Assembly (NCBI GenBank): GCA_028714255.1
Contig: JAQTMR010000002.1
Coordinates: 1 to 64,000 of the forward strand
DNA from: Phycisphaerae bacterium
GTDB lineage: Bacteria; Planctomycetota; Phycisphaerae; Sedimentisphaerales; Anaerobacaceae
Reading direction: 5' to 3'
Length of the DNA stretch: 64,000 bases
The notes below the pieces were generated by a model. That model made no database searches. It was not told the origin of the DNA and saw nothing but the letters and a program-made list of their open reading frames with translations. The number at the start of each line of letters is the position of its first letter. Within the stretch, counting starts at the first letter, position 1. Made by a program: the position numbers and the translations under genes. Positions 1-7,834 of the stretch are shown piece after piece.

Positions 1-764
1 CGCAGCCGTTCAGCGTGGAACCTGTCCAACTGCTCAATCGCCAATATTTTCTTCATCGTGGTTTCGTAATCGTACTCTAGTCGGACAAAATTCACCTCGT
101 TGCCCTCGACATATACGTAGCTGGCGCGGTTGTCCCCATCCCTCGGCTGACCGACCGAACCGATATTTATAATCGCCTTTTCCTTTTCGATAATCGGATA
201 GACATTGCCCAGTTCATCGGGCAGATAAAAATCAGGCTCGTCGAGAAACACGCCCGGCAGATGCGTATGCCCCACAAAGCAGATGTGCTTGACGCGGTCA
301 AAAAGGATACGAACCTTTATCGGATTGGTATAAACATCATCCGGAAAGATGTACTCATTAATCGGCTTTCTCGGACTGGCGTGAACAAAATCTATTACCG
401 CCGAGCTATCCCCCAGTTTCGTTTTGAAAGTCCGCCGCATCGGCAACTCGCCCAAAAAGCCCCACCGCATATTACGCTTGTCCGCCTGCTGCTCGTCTTC
501 GAGTACAAATCGCGTCCAAAAACTCGCCTGCTCGGCCCCGTAATTAAAATTCGTCGGCTCGTAAAAGACCGCGTAATCGTGGTTGCCCAGAACAGTCCAC
601 TTGGTTTTCTCGATAATCAAATCCAGACAAGGCCTCGGGTCCGGGCCGTAGCCCACCACATCACCAAGACAATAAATAGTCTTGATGCCGCGTTTTTCTA
701 TGTCGGCCAAAACTACCGTCAGGGCCTCTAAGTTCGAATGTATATCACTTATTACCGCAAACAT
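1..764 (-). CDS. Metallophosphoesterase (calcineurin-like), 3' end beyond the window
   Basis: The minus strand is open from an ATG at 764-762 to the window edge, giving about 254 residues without a stop. The N-terminus MFAVISDIHSNLEAL is the D-x-H metal-binding motif of calcineurin-like phosphoesterases. It is followed by YCLGDVVGYGPDP (GDxxxxGP), TVLGNHD (GNHD) about residue 65, and FVGHTHLPG (GHTH) about residue 175. All the expected metal ligands are therefore present in order. The spacing and the GPDP signature fit the small Metallophos_2/YfcE-like group, which acts on phosphodiesters or nucleotides; the substrate cannot be told from sequence. The gene is divergent from lptB across a 163-bp gap. 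Confidence 0.85.
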   Translation of the reverse strand, partial: MFAVISDIHSNLEALTVVLADIEKRGIKTIYCLGDVVGYGPDPRPCLDLIIEKTKWTVLGNHDYAVFYEPTNFNYGAEQASFWTRFVLEDEQQADKRNMRWGFLGELPMRRTFKTKLGDSSAVIDFVHASPRKPINEYIFPDDVYTNPIKVRILFDRVKHICFVGHTHLPGVFLDEPDFYLPDELGNVYPIIEKEKAIINIGSVGQPRDGDNRASYVYVEGNEVNFVRLEYDYETTMKKILAIEQLDRFHAERL

Positions 765-865
765 ACGCTGCTCCAATGAATAAAACGACCAGGCCAAAGG
801 TATAGCAAAATTGCACAGGAAACGCCAGTATATTTATCGGCGCCGTTTTCGCACTTGCTATTTGT

Positions 866-893
866 TTGCTTTGCCCGCCGAGGTTGTTATAAT
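866..893 (+). promoter_or_regulatory. Sigma-70-type promoter for lptB
   Basis: TTGCTT at 866-871 and a perfect TATAAT at 888-893, separated by 16 bp, lie 34 bp upstream of the lptB ATG. The 16-bp spacer recurs in promoters at 44627 and 45432 of this window. Only the sequence match supports this. Confidence 0.55.
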
Positions 894-927
894 ACCGCAG
901 ACAATATACAGGATACGAATCGCAAAA

Positions 928-1692
928 ATGACGGATACCTATGACAAAAATTCGACTCTCCTCGAAGCCGCCGAGCTGGTAAAGGAATACACCGGCCGGG
1001 CCGTCGTCAACAAAATATCAATCAACATCTCCAGACGCAGCATTGTCGGCCTGCTCGGCAGAAACGGAGCGGGAAAAACCACCACCTTCAGAATGATTAT
1101 GGGTATGGTTGTCCCTAACACCGGAACTGTGGTCTTCGAAGGTATGGACATCACGAAACTGCCGATGTATAAACGTGCCCGCCTCGGCATAGGCTATCTC
1201 TCGCAGGAGCCGAGCATATTTCAAAGACTAAGCGTCCGCGACAACCTCTACGCGATTCTCGAAACTATGTCCATCACCCGCGCCGAACGCGACCGCAGGG
1301 CCGATATGCTCATCGACCATTTCGCGCTGATCGAGGTCGCCGAAAGTCAGGGAAGGTTCCTCTCCGGCGGCGAACGCAGAAAACTCGAAATCGCCCGCGC
1401 TATGGTAACAAACCCCTCGCTGATTCTTCTCGATGAACCGTTCAGCGGCGTTGACCCTATCGCCGTCGGCGAACTCCAGCACGAACTCCGCAGGCTCGTC
1501 GCTTCAGGCGTAAGCCTTCTTATCACCGACCATAACGTCGAAAGAACGCTCGAAGTAGTCGATAGGGCCTATATTGTTGACCACGGCAAGGTAATCGGGA
1601 ACGGAACGCCCGCTGAAATCATCAAAAATGAAACTGTCAAAAAACATTACCTCGGAAATATATTCGACGGCGACGAATTCGACGAAAACTAA
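928..1692 (+). CDS. lptB: LPS export ABC transporter ATP-binding protein LptB
   Basis: Predicted 254-aa cytoplasmic ATPase that powers LptFG extraction of lipopolysaccharide from the inner membrane. Visible motifs: Walker A GRNGAGKTT (residues 44-52), Q-loop in YLSQEPSIFQRLSV (Q93), ABC signature LSGGE (145-149), Walker B LILLDEP (165-171) and H-loop H202 in ITDHNV. The sequence after the Q-loop (QEPSIFQRLSV) and the length are typical of LptB rather than general ABC ATPases. The ATG at 928 was preferred over an upstream in-frame ATG at 811, because homology begins near LLEAAELVKEY and the promoter lies between the two. def follows 42 bp downstream and probably shares the transcript. No lptF/lptG is in the window. 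Confidence 0.93.
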   Translation: MTDTYDKNSTLLEAAELVKEYTGRAVVNKISINISRRSIVGLLGRNGAGKTTTFRMIMGMVVPNTGTVVFEGMDITKLPMYKRARLGIGYLSQEPSIFQRLSVRDNLYAILETMSITRAERDRRADMLIDHFALIEVAESQGRFLSGGERRKLEIARAMVTNPSLILLDEPFSGVDPIAVGELQHELRRLVASGVSLLITDHNVERTLEVVDRAYIVDHGKVIGNGTPAEIIKNETVKKHYLGNIFDGDEFDEN

Positions 1693-1734
1693 ACAGCCAA
1701 TTCAATAGCGAGCCGTAAAACAGAGGGATGAGAA

Positions 1735-2256
1735 ATGATAGATATTCAGAAATGCCAGATAACACATTACCCCGCTGACGTTTTAGCAGGCCGCGCAAAG
1801 CCGGTCGAAAAAATCGATGACGATATCCGTCAGCTCGTCCAAAAAATGACGGACATTATGCTCAAAAATAAAGGCATCGGCCTCGCGGCTCCGCAGGCAG
1901 GTGTGCCGCTTCGGCTGTTTATCATATCGCTGACTGGAACAGCAGATAACGTCAGGGTATATATAAATCCGAGTGTTACTCCGACCGGCGACTTCAGCAC
2001 AACAGAGGAAGGCTGCCTGTCGGTACCGGGCGTCTATACCAAAATTCGAAGATACAAAAATTGCTCCGTCACCGCCACCGACCTCGACGGCAATAAATTT
2101 ACCGAAGAAGCAGATGGCCTTTACGCAAGGGCTTTGCAGCACGAGTTCGACCACATCGAGGGAACAACCATCGTCAACCGAATGGGCCAGGTAGCGAAAA
2201 TAGCACATCGAAGACGGCTAAAAGCTTTGCAGGATGCAGTACAAAACAAAGAGTAA
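1735..2256 (+). CDS. def: Peptide deformylase
   Basis: A 173-aa metalloenzyme that removes the formyl group from the N-terminal methionine of new proteins. All three family motifs are intact: GIGLAAPQ (residues 47-54), EGCLS (92-96, Cys94 is a metal ligand) and HEFDH (136-140, two His ligands and the catalytic Glu). The length is normal. An SD-like GAGGGATGAG lies just before the ATG. In many bacteria def is directly followed by fmt. Here the two are separated by a small gene bounded by 7-nt-period repeats, so the ancestral def-fmt pair may have been interrupted. Confidence 0.96.
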   Translation: MIDIQKCQITHYPADVLAGRAKPVEKIDDDIRQLVQKMTDIMLKNKGIGLAAPQAGVPLRLFIISLTGTADNVRVYINPSVTPTGDFSTTEEGCLSVPGVYTKIRRYKNCSVTATDLDGNKFTEEADGLYARALQHEFDHIEGTTIVNRMGQVAKIAHRRRLKALQDAVQNKE

Positions 2257-2287
2257 AAACAGTTGGTCCTTTATACTAATACAGGCT

Positions 2288-2320
2288 GATGGATGAAAGA
2301 CGACGGACGACAGACGAAAA
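2288..2320. repeat. 7-nt-period repeat array (left of four-helix-bundle gene)
   Basis: Successive heptads ATGAAAG, ACGACGG, ACGACAG and ACGAAAA cover 2293-2320. The start codon of the next gene lies in the first heptad. The pattern matches other ACGAGCG-like arrays in this window (2712, 27220, 38602, 42947, 43089, 52565, 60884). Confidence 0.6.
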
Positions 2321-2694
2321 GAATAAGAAGTGTAAGAGAATTAGATGTTTATAAACTTGCCTTCGATACTGCAATAGAGATATTTGAGATATCAAAAGGT
2401 TTTCCAAAGGAAGAAACGTATTCTCTGACTGACCAGGTACGCAGGTCTTCCAGGTCCGTTTGCACAAGTCTCGCAGAAGGATGGCGTAAACGCAGGTATA
2501 AAGCCGTGTTTATTAATAAACTATCAGACGCAGCACAAGAAGCGGCAGAGACACAAACCTGGCTGGAATTCGCTTTAGCTTGCGGGTATATTGACAAAGG
2601 AATATTGGAAAAGCTGGATGAGAAATATGAGCATATATTTGCCATGTTATTTACTATGGAGCAAAAAGTTGACAGCTTTTGTAGCGTTCGATAG
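2293..2694 (+). CDS. Four-helix bundle protein (S23/IVP family)
   Basis: A 133-aa protein of the family first seen in 23S rRNA intervening sequences and now known as free-standing genes (four helix bundle, S23-like). Family features are VRELDVYKLAFDTAIEIFEI near the N-terminus, the central YSLTDQVRRSSRSVCTSLAEGW (residues about 42-63), and the C-terminal ETQTWLEFALACGYI. No biochemical role is established for the family. The gene sits between def and fmt and has 7-nt-period repeats at both ends (2288-2320 and 2712-2744). The first ten codons (KDDGRQTKR) are encoded by the repeat, so the extreme N-terminus is probably not conserved. An inserted cassette is plausible. Confidence 0.85.
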   Translation: MKDDGRQTKRIRSVRELDVYKLAFDTAIEIFEISKGFPKEETYSLTDQVRRSSRSVCTSLAEGWRKRRYKAVFINKLSDAAQEAAETQTWLEFALACGYIDKGILEKLDEKYEHIFAMLFTMEQKVDSFCSVR

Positions 2695-2711
2695 TCCTTT
2701 TTATTCTCGCC

Positions 2712-2744
2712 CCTCTTCCATCATCCCTCGTCTCTCGTCCAGCG
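2712..2744. repeat. 7-nt-period repeat array (right of four-helix-bundle gene)
   Basis: CCTCTTC, CATCATC, CCTCGTC and TCTCGTC follow one another at 2712-2739, the reverse-complement form of the array at 2288-2320. The two arrays bracket the four-helix-bundle gene in opposite orientation. Confidence 0.6.
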
Positions 2745-2796
2745 ATAAATTATGGTTGTCTCGAAAATTAGAAATGGGCATTGAAAGCTAAATACT

Positions 2797-3750
2797 ATGA
2801 ATATAGTGTACCTCGGCAGCGGCGAATTCGGCCTTCCGTGCCTTAACGCTTTGGCACAATCAAACCATAGTCTGGATTTTATTGTCACCCAGCCTTCCCG
2901 CCAGGCCGGCAGAGGCAGAAAACCGACACCAACATCCGTCGCCGAATGGGCAAAGAGCCATTCAATCCCCTTTACGGAAACAGAAAACGCGAGCGACCCG
3001 CAAATGCTCGAAACAATCGCAGGCCATAAGCCGGACTTGATTCTCGCAATTGCCTTCGGCCAGAAAATCAGCAGCGACCTGATAAAGCTGCCGTCTAAAG
3101 CCGCTATAAATGTGCACGCATCCCTGCTGCCGAAATATCGCGGAGCCGCCCCGATAAACTGGGCGATAATCAACAGCGAAACACGAACAGGCAACAGTAT
3201 AATAACGCTCGCTGAAAGAATAGACGCCGGCGACATCCTCGCACAAAACCAAACAGACATAGCTCCCGATGAAACAGCGGGCGAGCTTCACGACCGCCTG
3301 GCAAATTTGGCTGCGCCGCTGCTATTGGAAACCATTGATAAAATAGCAAATGGAACTGCCGTTTACACAAAGCAGGACGATTCAAAAGCAACCGTGGCGC
3401 CGAAATTAAAAAAATCACATGGCTTTTTGGATTTCGCCGAATCGGCGGAATTTCTCAAAAGAAAAATCAGGGGCCTTTGGCCCTGGCCCGGCGCTTCGGC
3501 AAATTACCTCTCCCAAAAAACCGCCAAACCACTGCGGGTGAATATAGCAATGGCGCAGATAGTCCCCGCCTCGAATACTGCTCACCTTCCGCCGGGCACG
3601 CTGGACGAAAACCTGAACGTCATCTGCGGTCGAGATGCCCTGAAGATTACGAAAATCAAGCCGGACGGCTCCGCACTTATGGATTTCAGAGATTTCGTCA
3701 ACGGCAGACAAACCCGCCCCGGTGATACGTTTGTCAATATGGAAAAGTAA
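2797..3750 (+). CDS. fmt: Methionyl-tRNA formyltransferase
   Basis: A 317-aa enzyme that formylates initiator Met-tRNA using 10-formyl-THF. The N-terminal MNIVYLGSGEFGLP is the formyltransferase Rossmann start (commonly GTPEFA; here GSGEF). The catalytic/folate region reads NVHASLLPKYRGAAPINWAI, containing the Asn-His pair and the SLLP signature, followed by TLAERIDAGDIL with the catalytic Asp. A C-terminal OB-like tRNA-binding domain (about residues 205-317) begins near LDFAESAEFLKRKIRGLWPWPGA. The length matches the family. It completes the N-terminal methionine cycle with def upstream. Confidence 0.95.
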   Translation: MNIVYLGSGEFGLPCLNALAQSNHSLDFIVTQPSRQAGRGRKPTPTSVAEWAKSHSIPFTETENASDPQMLETIAGHKPDLILAIAFGQKISSDLIKLPSKAAINVHASLLPKYRGAAPINWAIINSETRTGNSIITLAERIDAGDILAQNQTDIAPDETAGELHDRLANLAAPLLLETIDKIANGTAVYTKQDDSKATVAPKLKKSHGFLDFAESAEFLKRKIRGLWPWPGASANYLSQKTAKPLRVNIAMAQIVPASNTAHLPPGTLDENLNVICGRDALKITKIKPDGSALMDFRDFVNGRQTRPGDTFVNMEK

Positions 3751-3880
3751 AAATAACTCAAAATACTTGCACTTTTATGATAGGCTTGATAATTTGCTGT
3801 GATTGCGGTCGTAGCCTGAAAATATATAACAGTGTTACGAAACATGCGTAAGGAAAATCTTAAATAAAAGGAGGTTGGCA

Positions 3881-4357
3881 ATGGCAGAGGGCAAAATTAC
3901 AAAGAGAAAAATAACAAGAATGTGCTGGGTTTTCATCGTCTTGGCAGTGACCACATTAACGGGATGTATGACAATGAAGATGGAAATGGGAGGAAGACCT
4001 TTAACAAAGAAAAATATAGCCAAAATTGAATCGGGCAGAACAACAAAAGACGACATTATCCAATGGTTCGGGATGCCCAAAAGTGTCTCTAAGCCGAATC
4101 AATCGGATCAAAGTACAAACGTGAATATCCCTAATTTTGCAGGCGCTCCGGGCGTCAGGGATCTTTTTGAGTTTTTTTCGTCGAAGCATAAGATTACTGA
4201 GACTCATCGTGTCTACTATTATTATTATGTGCATAGCGATTCGGCAGGGGTACTCTTTTTCCATGAGTGGAAACAACGTCAAGATGAGCTATTCATACTT
4301 ATCGACGAATCGACTCAACTTGTTGTTGATTACATGTTTGTGCCAGATAAACACTGA
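3881..4357 (+). CDS. Putative lipoprotein with BamE/SmpA-like N-terminal region
   Basis: A 158-aa protein. A basic N-terminus and hydrophobic segment end in a lipobox (LTGC, about residue 27), predicting lipidation and export. The following GGRPLTKKNIAKIESGRTTKDDIIQWFGMPKSVS resembles the SmpA/OmlA (BamE-like) pattern of a G-x-T-x-x-D/E-V step before a G-x-P turn. The C-terminal half, with a YYYYY run and FFHEWKQRQDELFILID, looks like a beta-rich domain that I cannot assign. ATG 3881 is preceded by a strong AAGGAGG at 3868-3874. I infer an envelope protein; the BamE relation is a motif-level resemblance only. Confidence 0.7.
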   Translation: MAEGKITKRKITRMCWVFIVLAVTTLTGCMTMKMEMGGRPLTKKNIAKIESGRTTKDDIIQWFGMPKSVSKPNQSDQSTNVNIPNFAGAPGVRDLFEFFSSKHKITETHRVYYYYYVHSDSAGVLFFHEWKQRQDELFILIDESTQLVVDYMFVPDKH

Positions 4358-4431
4358 ATGTATATAGGGAGCAATAGAATAAAAAAGAATGTTTACTAAA
4401 GAGCGGTTTCTTGAATTGCATAGTTTTAAAA

Positions 4432-5901
4432 ATGAGGCTCAGCGGTGCAACTCCGTATAAATGGGAAATCCCAAATATTGTAATAAATAGGAAGATAAGC
4501 CCAAAATTGAAAACTGCTCGTGCTATTGCAGTTAGGGCGTTAAATCAGCTCGACAAAAAACTCGGCTACGCCGGGATAATTTTGGACAAACTCCTGCCGC
4601 AAACCGAAGAAAAGCAGCGCGCCACAGACCTCGTCCTCGGCAGCATAAGGAACCGCCCCGCCCTCGATATGATAATAACCAAATTGGCCGATTGCCCCAT
4701 CGAAAGAATCCCCGCCAAACCGCTAAACATCATTCGCGTCGGAACTTACGAACTTATCTATAGTCCCCAGACGCCGGAATATTCAATCGTCAACGAAGCT
4801 GTTGAAAATGCAAAGGCCGTCGCGGGCAAAAAGCAAACCGCCTTCGTCAATGCCGTCCTCCGCCAAATCACAAGGCACTTGCGAAATCGCCAAATCCCGC
4901 TTTCGCAGGCCGACACGCAAAAGATTATTCCGCAAACATTTGTCACTGGCTGTGAATTCGATACCGACATTCTGCCGAACCCCAAGGATTCGTTAGCTGA
5001 TTACCTAAGCGCAGCCTTTTCGCTGCCGAACTGGCTGATAAAAAGCTGGCTCAATGAATATGGCAAAGAATCCGCCCGGCAAATTTGTTTCGCCTGCAAC
5101 CGCAGGCCGAGCATCTATATCAGACCCAACATACTAAAAACAACCGCGCAGAAATTGCTCGAAAATCTGCGGACGGAAAATATCGACGCTGAAATAGCAT
5201 CTTTTGTCATTCCTGCGAAAGCAGGAATCCAGAAAGACAGAGTTACTGATGACTCAATGATAAGAATCAAAAGCCCCAAGGCGGTAACAGAGCTTCCGTA
5301 TTTCGATAAAGGCTGGTTTACTATTCAGGATATAACTGCCGCCCTGCCTGTGCAGCTCCTTCAGCCGAAGCCGGACTGGACAATCCTCGACCTCTGCTCC
5401 GCCCCCGGCACAAAAACAACCCAATTAGCCGAGCTCTCCGGCGACAAAGCAAAGATTATAGCGACCGATATCGACGGCAAGCGTCTGATAAAAGTCAAAG
5501 AAAACCTCGCCCGCCTCGGAGTGAAAAATGTAACCGTCGTCGAGTACGAAAAACTTCCTGAAAATTCTAAATTCGATGCGGTCTTGCTGGATGTCCCCTG
5601 CTCGAACACCGGCGTATTGGCGAAAAGACCCGAAGTCCGACTGCGAATAACGCCGAAGACAGTCACAAAGCTGGCGAAAACACAGGCCGAGCTTCTCGAA
5701 TACGCCGCTTCTGTGATAAAGCCGAAAGGCAAAATCTGCTACAGTACCTGCAGCATCCAAAGGGCCGAAAACGGTGACGTCATAAAAACCTTTATAAAAA
5801 AGCATTCCGGGTTTTCACTCGAAGAGGAAAAAATGTCACTTCCCAGTACTGAAACATTCGATTTCGATGGCGGTTACACCGCAATCCTCGTCAAAAAATA
5901 A
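4432..5901 (+). CDS. rsmB: 16S rRNA (cytosine-967-C5) methyltransferase RsmB/Sun
   Basis: About 489 aa. The N-terminal NusB-like domain (KTARAIAVRALNQLDKK to NAVLRQITRHL) is followed by the RsmB/NOP2-type methyltransferase domain. SAM-binding motif I reads LDLCSAPGTKTTQLAEL. The Pro-Cys motif LLDVPCSNTGVLAKRPEVR and the catalytic-Cys motif CYSTCSIQRAEN are intact. Homology begins near 4507, so a TTG there (AGGAAG upstream) is an alternative start; the ATG at 4432 has no clear SD. Codons at about 5206-5232 encode VIPAKAGIQ from an inserted GTCATTCC...GGAATCCAG repeat lying between the two domains. The frame stays open through it, so the protein is probably functional. Confidence 0.9.
   Translation: MRLSGATPYKWEIPNIVINRKISPKLKTARAIAVRALNQLDKKLGYAGIILDKLLPQTEEKQRATDLVLGSIRNRPALDMIITKLADCPIERIPAKPLNIIRVGTYELIYSPQTPEYSIVNEAVENAKAVAGKKQTAFVNAVLRQITRHLRNRQIPLSQADTQKIIPQTFVTGCEFDTDILPNPKDSLADYLSAAFSLPNWLIKSWLNEYGKESARQICFACNRRPSIYIRPNILKTTAQKLLENLRTENIDAEIASFVIPAKAGIQKDRVTDDSMIRIKSPKAVTELPYFDKGWFTIQDITAALPVQLLQPKPDWTILDLCSAPGTKTTQLAELSGDKAKIIATDIDGKRLIKVKENLARLGVKNVTVVEYEKLPENSKFDAVLLDVPCSNTGVLAKRPEVRLRITPKTVTKLAKTQAELLEYAASVIKPKGKICYSTCSIQRAENGDVIKTFIKKHSGFSLEEEKMSLPSTETFDFDGGYTAILVKK
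5206..5232. repeat. GTCATTCC...GGAATCCAG inverted repeat inside rsmB
   Basis: The inverted repeat ATTCCTGC-gaaa-GCAGGAAT with flanking GTC and CCAG is the same element as at 18913, 19003 and 40864. It resembles the Neisseria dRS3 class (ATTCCC-N8-GGGAAT). It is read in frame as VIPAKAGIQ within the methyltransferase gene. Confidence 0.85.
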
Positions 5902-5949
5902 AAACTCGACGCCAAAAAGGTCTATTTCAGGCAAACTACCGACCAACTG

Positions 5950-5992
5950 CAATCCACAGCTTTTCCACAATATCGAGTTACGTTGTGCATAA
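5950..5992. promoter_or_regulatory. DnaA-box cluster upstream of dnaA
   Basis: In the 290-bp gap before dnaA, TGTGCATAA at 5984-5992 is the reverse complement of TTATGCACA, a perfect match to TTATNCACA. TTTTCCACA (5961-5969) and CAATCCACA (5950-5958) are one and two mismatches from TTATCCACA. An AT-rich run follows at 6001-6010. This fits dnaA autoregulation and could be part of an origin. No DNA-unwinding element or larger box array was clear. Confidence 0.5.
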
Positions 5993-6191
5993 CCTGTTCA
6001 AAACATTTTTTTTTCGTGCGCAACATCAATACTGACAACGCTCTTTATCCGGTGGAAAAGAAATTCCGGAAAAGGGGGTTGATTCAATTGTTTTGCCGCC
6101 CAATAATAACAGTTAAAGAATTTAAAAAGAAGTCCTCTAACACAGAGCCCGTTACAACTAAAGAGCAGGACGTCCTGGGCAGGAGAGTATT

Positions 6192-7601
6192 ATGCAAAGC
6201 ACAATCACGGATGAGACCAGTGCCGTCAGCGAAGCGCTCGCCGAGAAGGTGGGGCCTCAGAAGTTTCGTATATGGTTCAAGAACTCGACGAAGCTGACAC
6301 TCACCGACGGATACTTAAAAATAGGTGTCCCGAACCTTTTCATAGCAAGCTGGATTGAAAGTCATTTTTCGAATGAAATCAGCCAGGCTGTTATGGCAGC
6401 TACCGGCGCCGAGCGGGAGATTACTTTCGCCGTTGACCCCGAGCTTTCCGGCCACCAGAAACGTACTCAACTGGATTCGCAGGCAAAACTGGTGGAAAAT
6501 GCCCGCAACCAAACCCCCGGCAGAAAAGCCAAAGCTCGGCCGGCTCAGGGGAACCGGACAAAACTAAGTTTGGATACGTTCGTTGTAGGCTCGTCAAACG
6601 AACTGGCCTACAACGCCGCTAAAGCAATTGTTAGAGAACAGCAAAGTCCTTTTAATCCGCTGTTTGTTCACGGAGGATACGGGGTCGGAAAAACTCATCT
6701 GCTGCAAGGGATTTGCACGGCAGTGACAAATGACCGCCCCCAAACTAATTGGCTGTACCTGTCAGCGGAAGATTTTGCCAATCAGTTTGTGCTGGCCTTG
6801 AAGACAAAAAAGCTGGAGGCTTTCAGACGCCGAATGCGACAAACGGACTTGTTGGTTATCGACGATATTCACTTCTTGGCCAGCAAGCCTTCAACGCAGG
6901 AAGAATTCCTGCATACTTTCAATACGATAGATTTGGCAGGAAAACAGGTCATCCTCGCATCCGACGCGCACCCAAGAATGATAGGCCAGCTTTCCGAAAA
7001 ATTAGTCAACCGTTTCATCTCCGGCATGGTCGTAAAGATTGACACGCCGGACTTCAAGACGCGCTGCCAAATCTGTAAACAATACGCACAGGCCATGCAA
7101 AAGAATATCCCTGACGGCGTAATAGAATATATCGCCGAAAACCTAAAGACCAACGTCCGCGAGCTTGAAGGGGCCCTTTTGAAATTAATCGCTTATGGTG
7201 CGCTGCAAAATCAAAAAATCAACCTGAATATGGCCAAGGAAATCCTCGCCGAGCACCTCGAAAGATGCGACCCAATTGTCCACATATCCGATATCGAATC
7301 CGCCGTAGCGACTTATTTCGGAATCACCCCGGCCAACATACACTCATCAAAAAAGGACAGGACAATATCCCTGGCCCGGCATTTCAGTATGTATTTGGCC
7401 AGAAAGCACACTAATATGTCGTCCTCGGAGATAGGCAGATGTATGGGCAATAAAAATCACGCCACCGTGCTCTTGGCCTGCAAAAATATCGAGGAGCGAA
7501 TCAAGCGAAATGCCGAACTGCACTGGCGCAGCACCGCCGGCAACAAGGTCTCAAAAGCCAGAACCATCCTTGCCAGCCTCGAAGAAAGCATCTCCAACTA
7601 A
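6192..7601 (+). CDS. dnaA: Chromosomal replication initiator protein DnaA
   Basis: A 469-aa AAA+ initiator. Domain I (about 1-85, GPQKFRIWFKNSTKL) and a short linker precede the AAA+ domain. This carries Walker A GGYGVGKT (161-168), Walker B LLVIDDIHF (220-228), sensor I (QVILASDAHP) and a sensor II/arginine region (NVRELEGALLKL). Domain IV ends with the DnaA signature, here GRCMGNKNHATVLLACKNI; GNKNHATV replaces the more usual GGRDHSTV. The ATG at 6192 has GGGCAGGAGAG upstream. DnaA boxes lie 200 bp upstream and a strong terminator immediately downstream, so it appears monocistronic. dnaN is not adjacent. Confidence 0.95.
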   Translation: MQSTITDETSAVSEALAEKVGPQKFRIWFKNSTKLTLTDGYLKIGVPNLFIASWIESHFSNEISQAVMAATGAEREITFAVDPELSGHQKRTQLDSQAKLVENARNQTPGRKAKARPAQGNRTKLSLDTFVVGSSNELAYNAAKAIVREQQSPFNPLFVHGGYGVGKTHLLQGICTAVTNDRPQTNWLYLSAEDFANQFVLALKTKKLEAFRRRMRQTDLLVIDDIHFLASKPSTQEEFLHTFNTIDLAGKQVILASDAHPRMIGQLSEKLVNRFISGMVVKIDTPDFKTRCQICKQYAQAMQKNIPDGVIEYIAENLKTNVRELEGALLKLIAYGALQNQKINLNMAKEILAEHLERCDPIVHISDIESAVATYFGITPANIHSSKKDRTISLARHFSMYLARKHTNMSSSEIGRCMGNKNHATVLLACKNIEERIKRNAELHWRSTAGNKVSKARTILASLEESISN

Positions 7602-7634
7602 CCGGTATATCGATTTGCCTGCTCAAAAACCCAT

Positions 7635-7686
7635 AAAAAACAATGGCGGCATCGATTCCCTCGGTGCCGCCGCAAAATTGTTTTTT
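7635..7686 (+). terminator. Rho-independent terminator after dnaA
   Basis: AAAAAACAAT (7635-7644) pairs perfectly with ATTGTTTTTT (7677-7686), enclosing GGCGGCA (7645-7651) paired with TGCCGCC (7665-7671). A 5-nt bulge GCAAA lies on the 3' side. The symmetric A/T arms could serve either strand. Confidence 0.8.
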
Positions 7687-7699
7687 GAGGAGGAGAAAA

Positions 7700-7780
7700 A
7701 TGACTTTTTTATTTACTTTCTTTACTTTTATATACGCCGCAGCCCTAATGCGGTTCGGTAAATTCCGGGAAAATCACTAA
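7700..7780 (+). CDS. Possible 26-aa membrane microprotein
   Basis: An ATG at 7700 follows a very strong SD (GAGGAGGAG, 7688-7696) with 3-8 nt spacing. It opens a 26-codon frame MTFLFTFFTFIYAAALMRFG... that is almost entirely one hydrophobic helix with a basic end. It begins 14 nt after the dnaA terminator. Only the SD and hydrophobic composition support translation. It may be chance, and no family is recognised. Confidence 0.3.
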   Translation: MTFLFTFFTFIYAAALMRFGKFRENH

Positions 7781-7834
7781 AAATCTTAAGTTTCCGGCTT
7801 GGGGGGGGGTATTACAGCAGCGAGAGACCAAAGC

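Noticed and set aside
261-731. Plus-strand frame of 156 codons at the left edge
   Set aside because: It lies opposite the metallophosphoesterase, whose motifs are complete on the minus strand.
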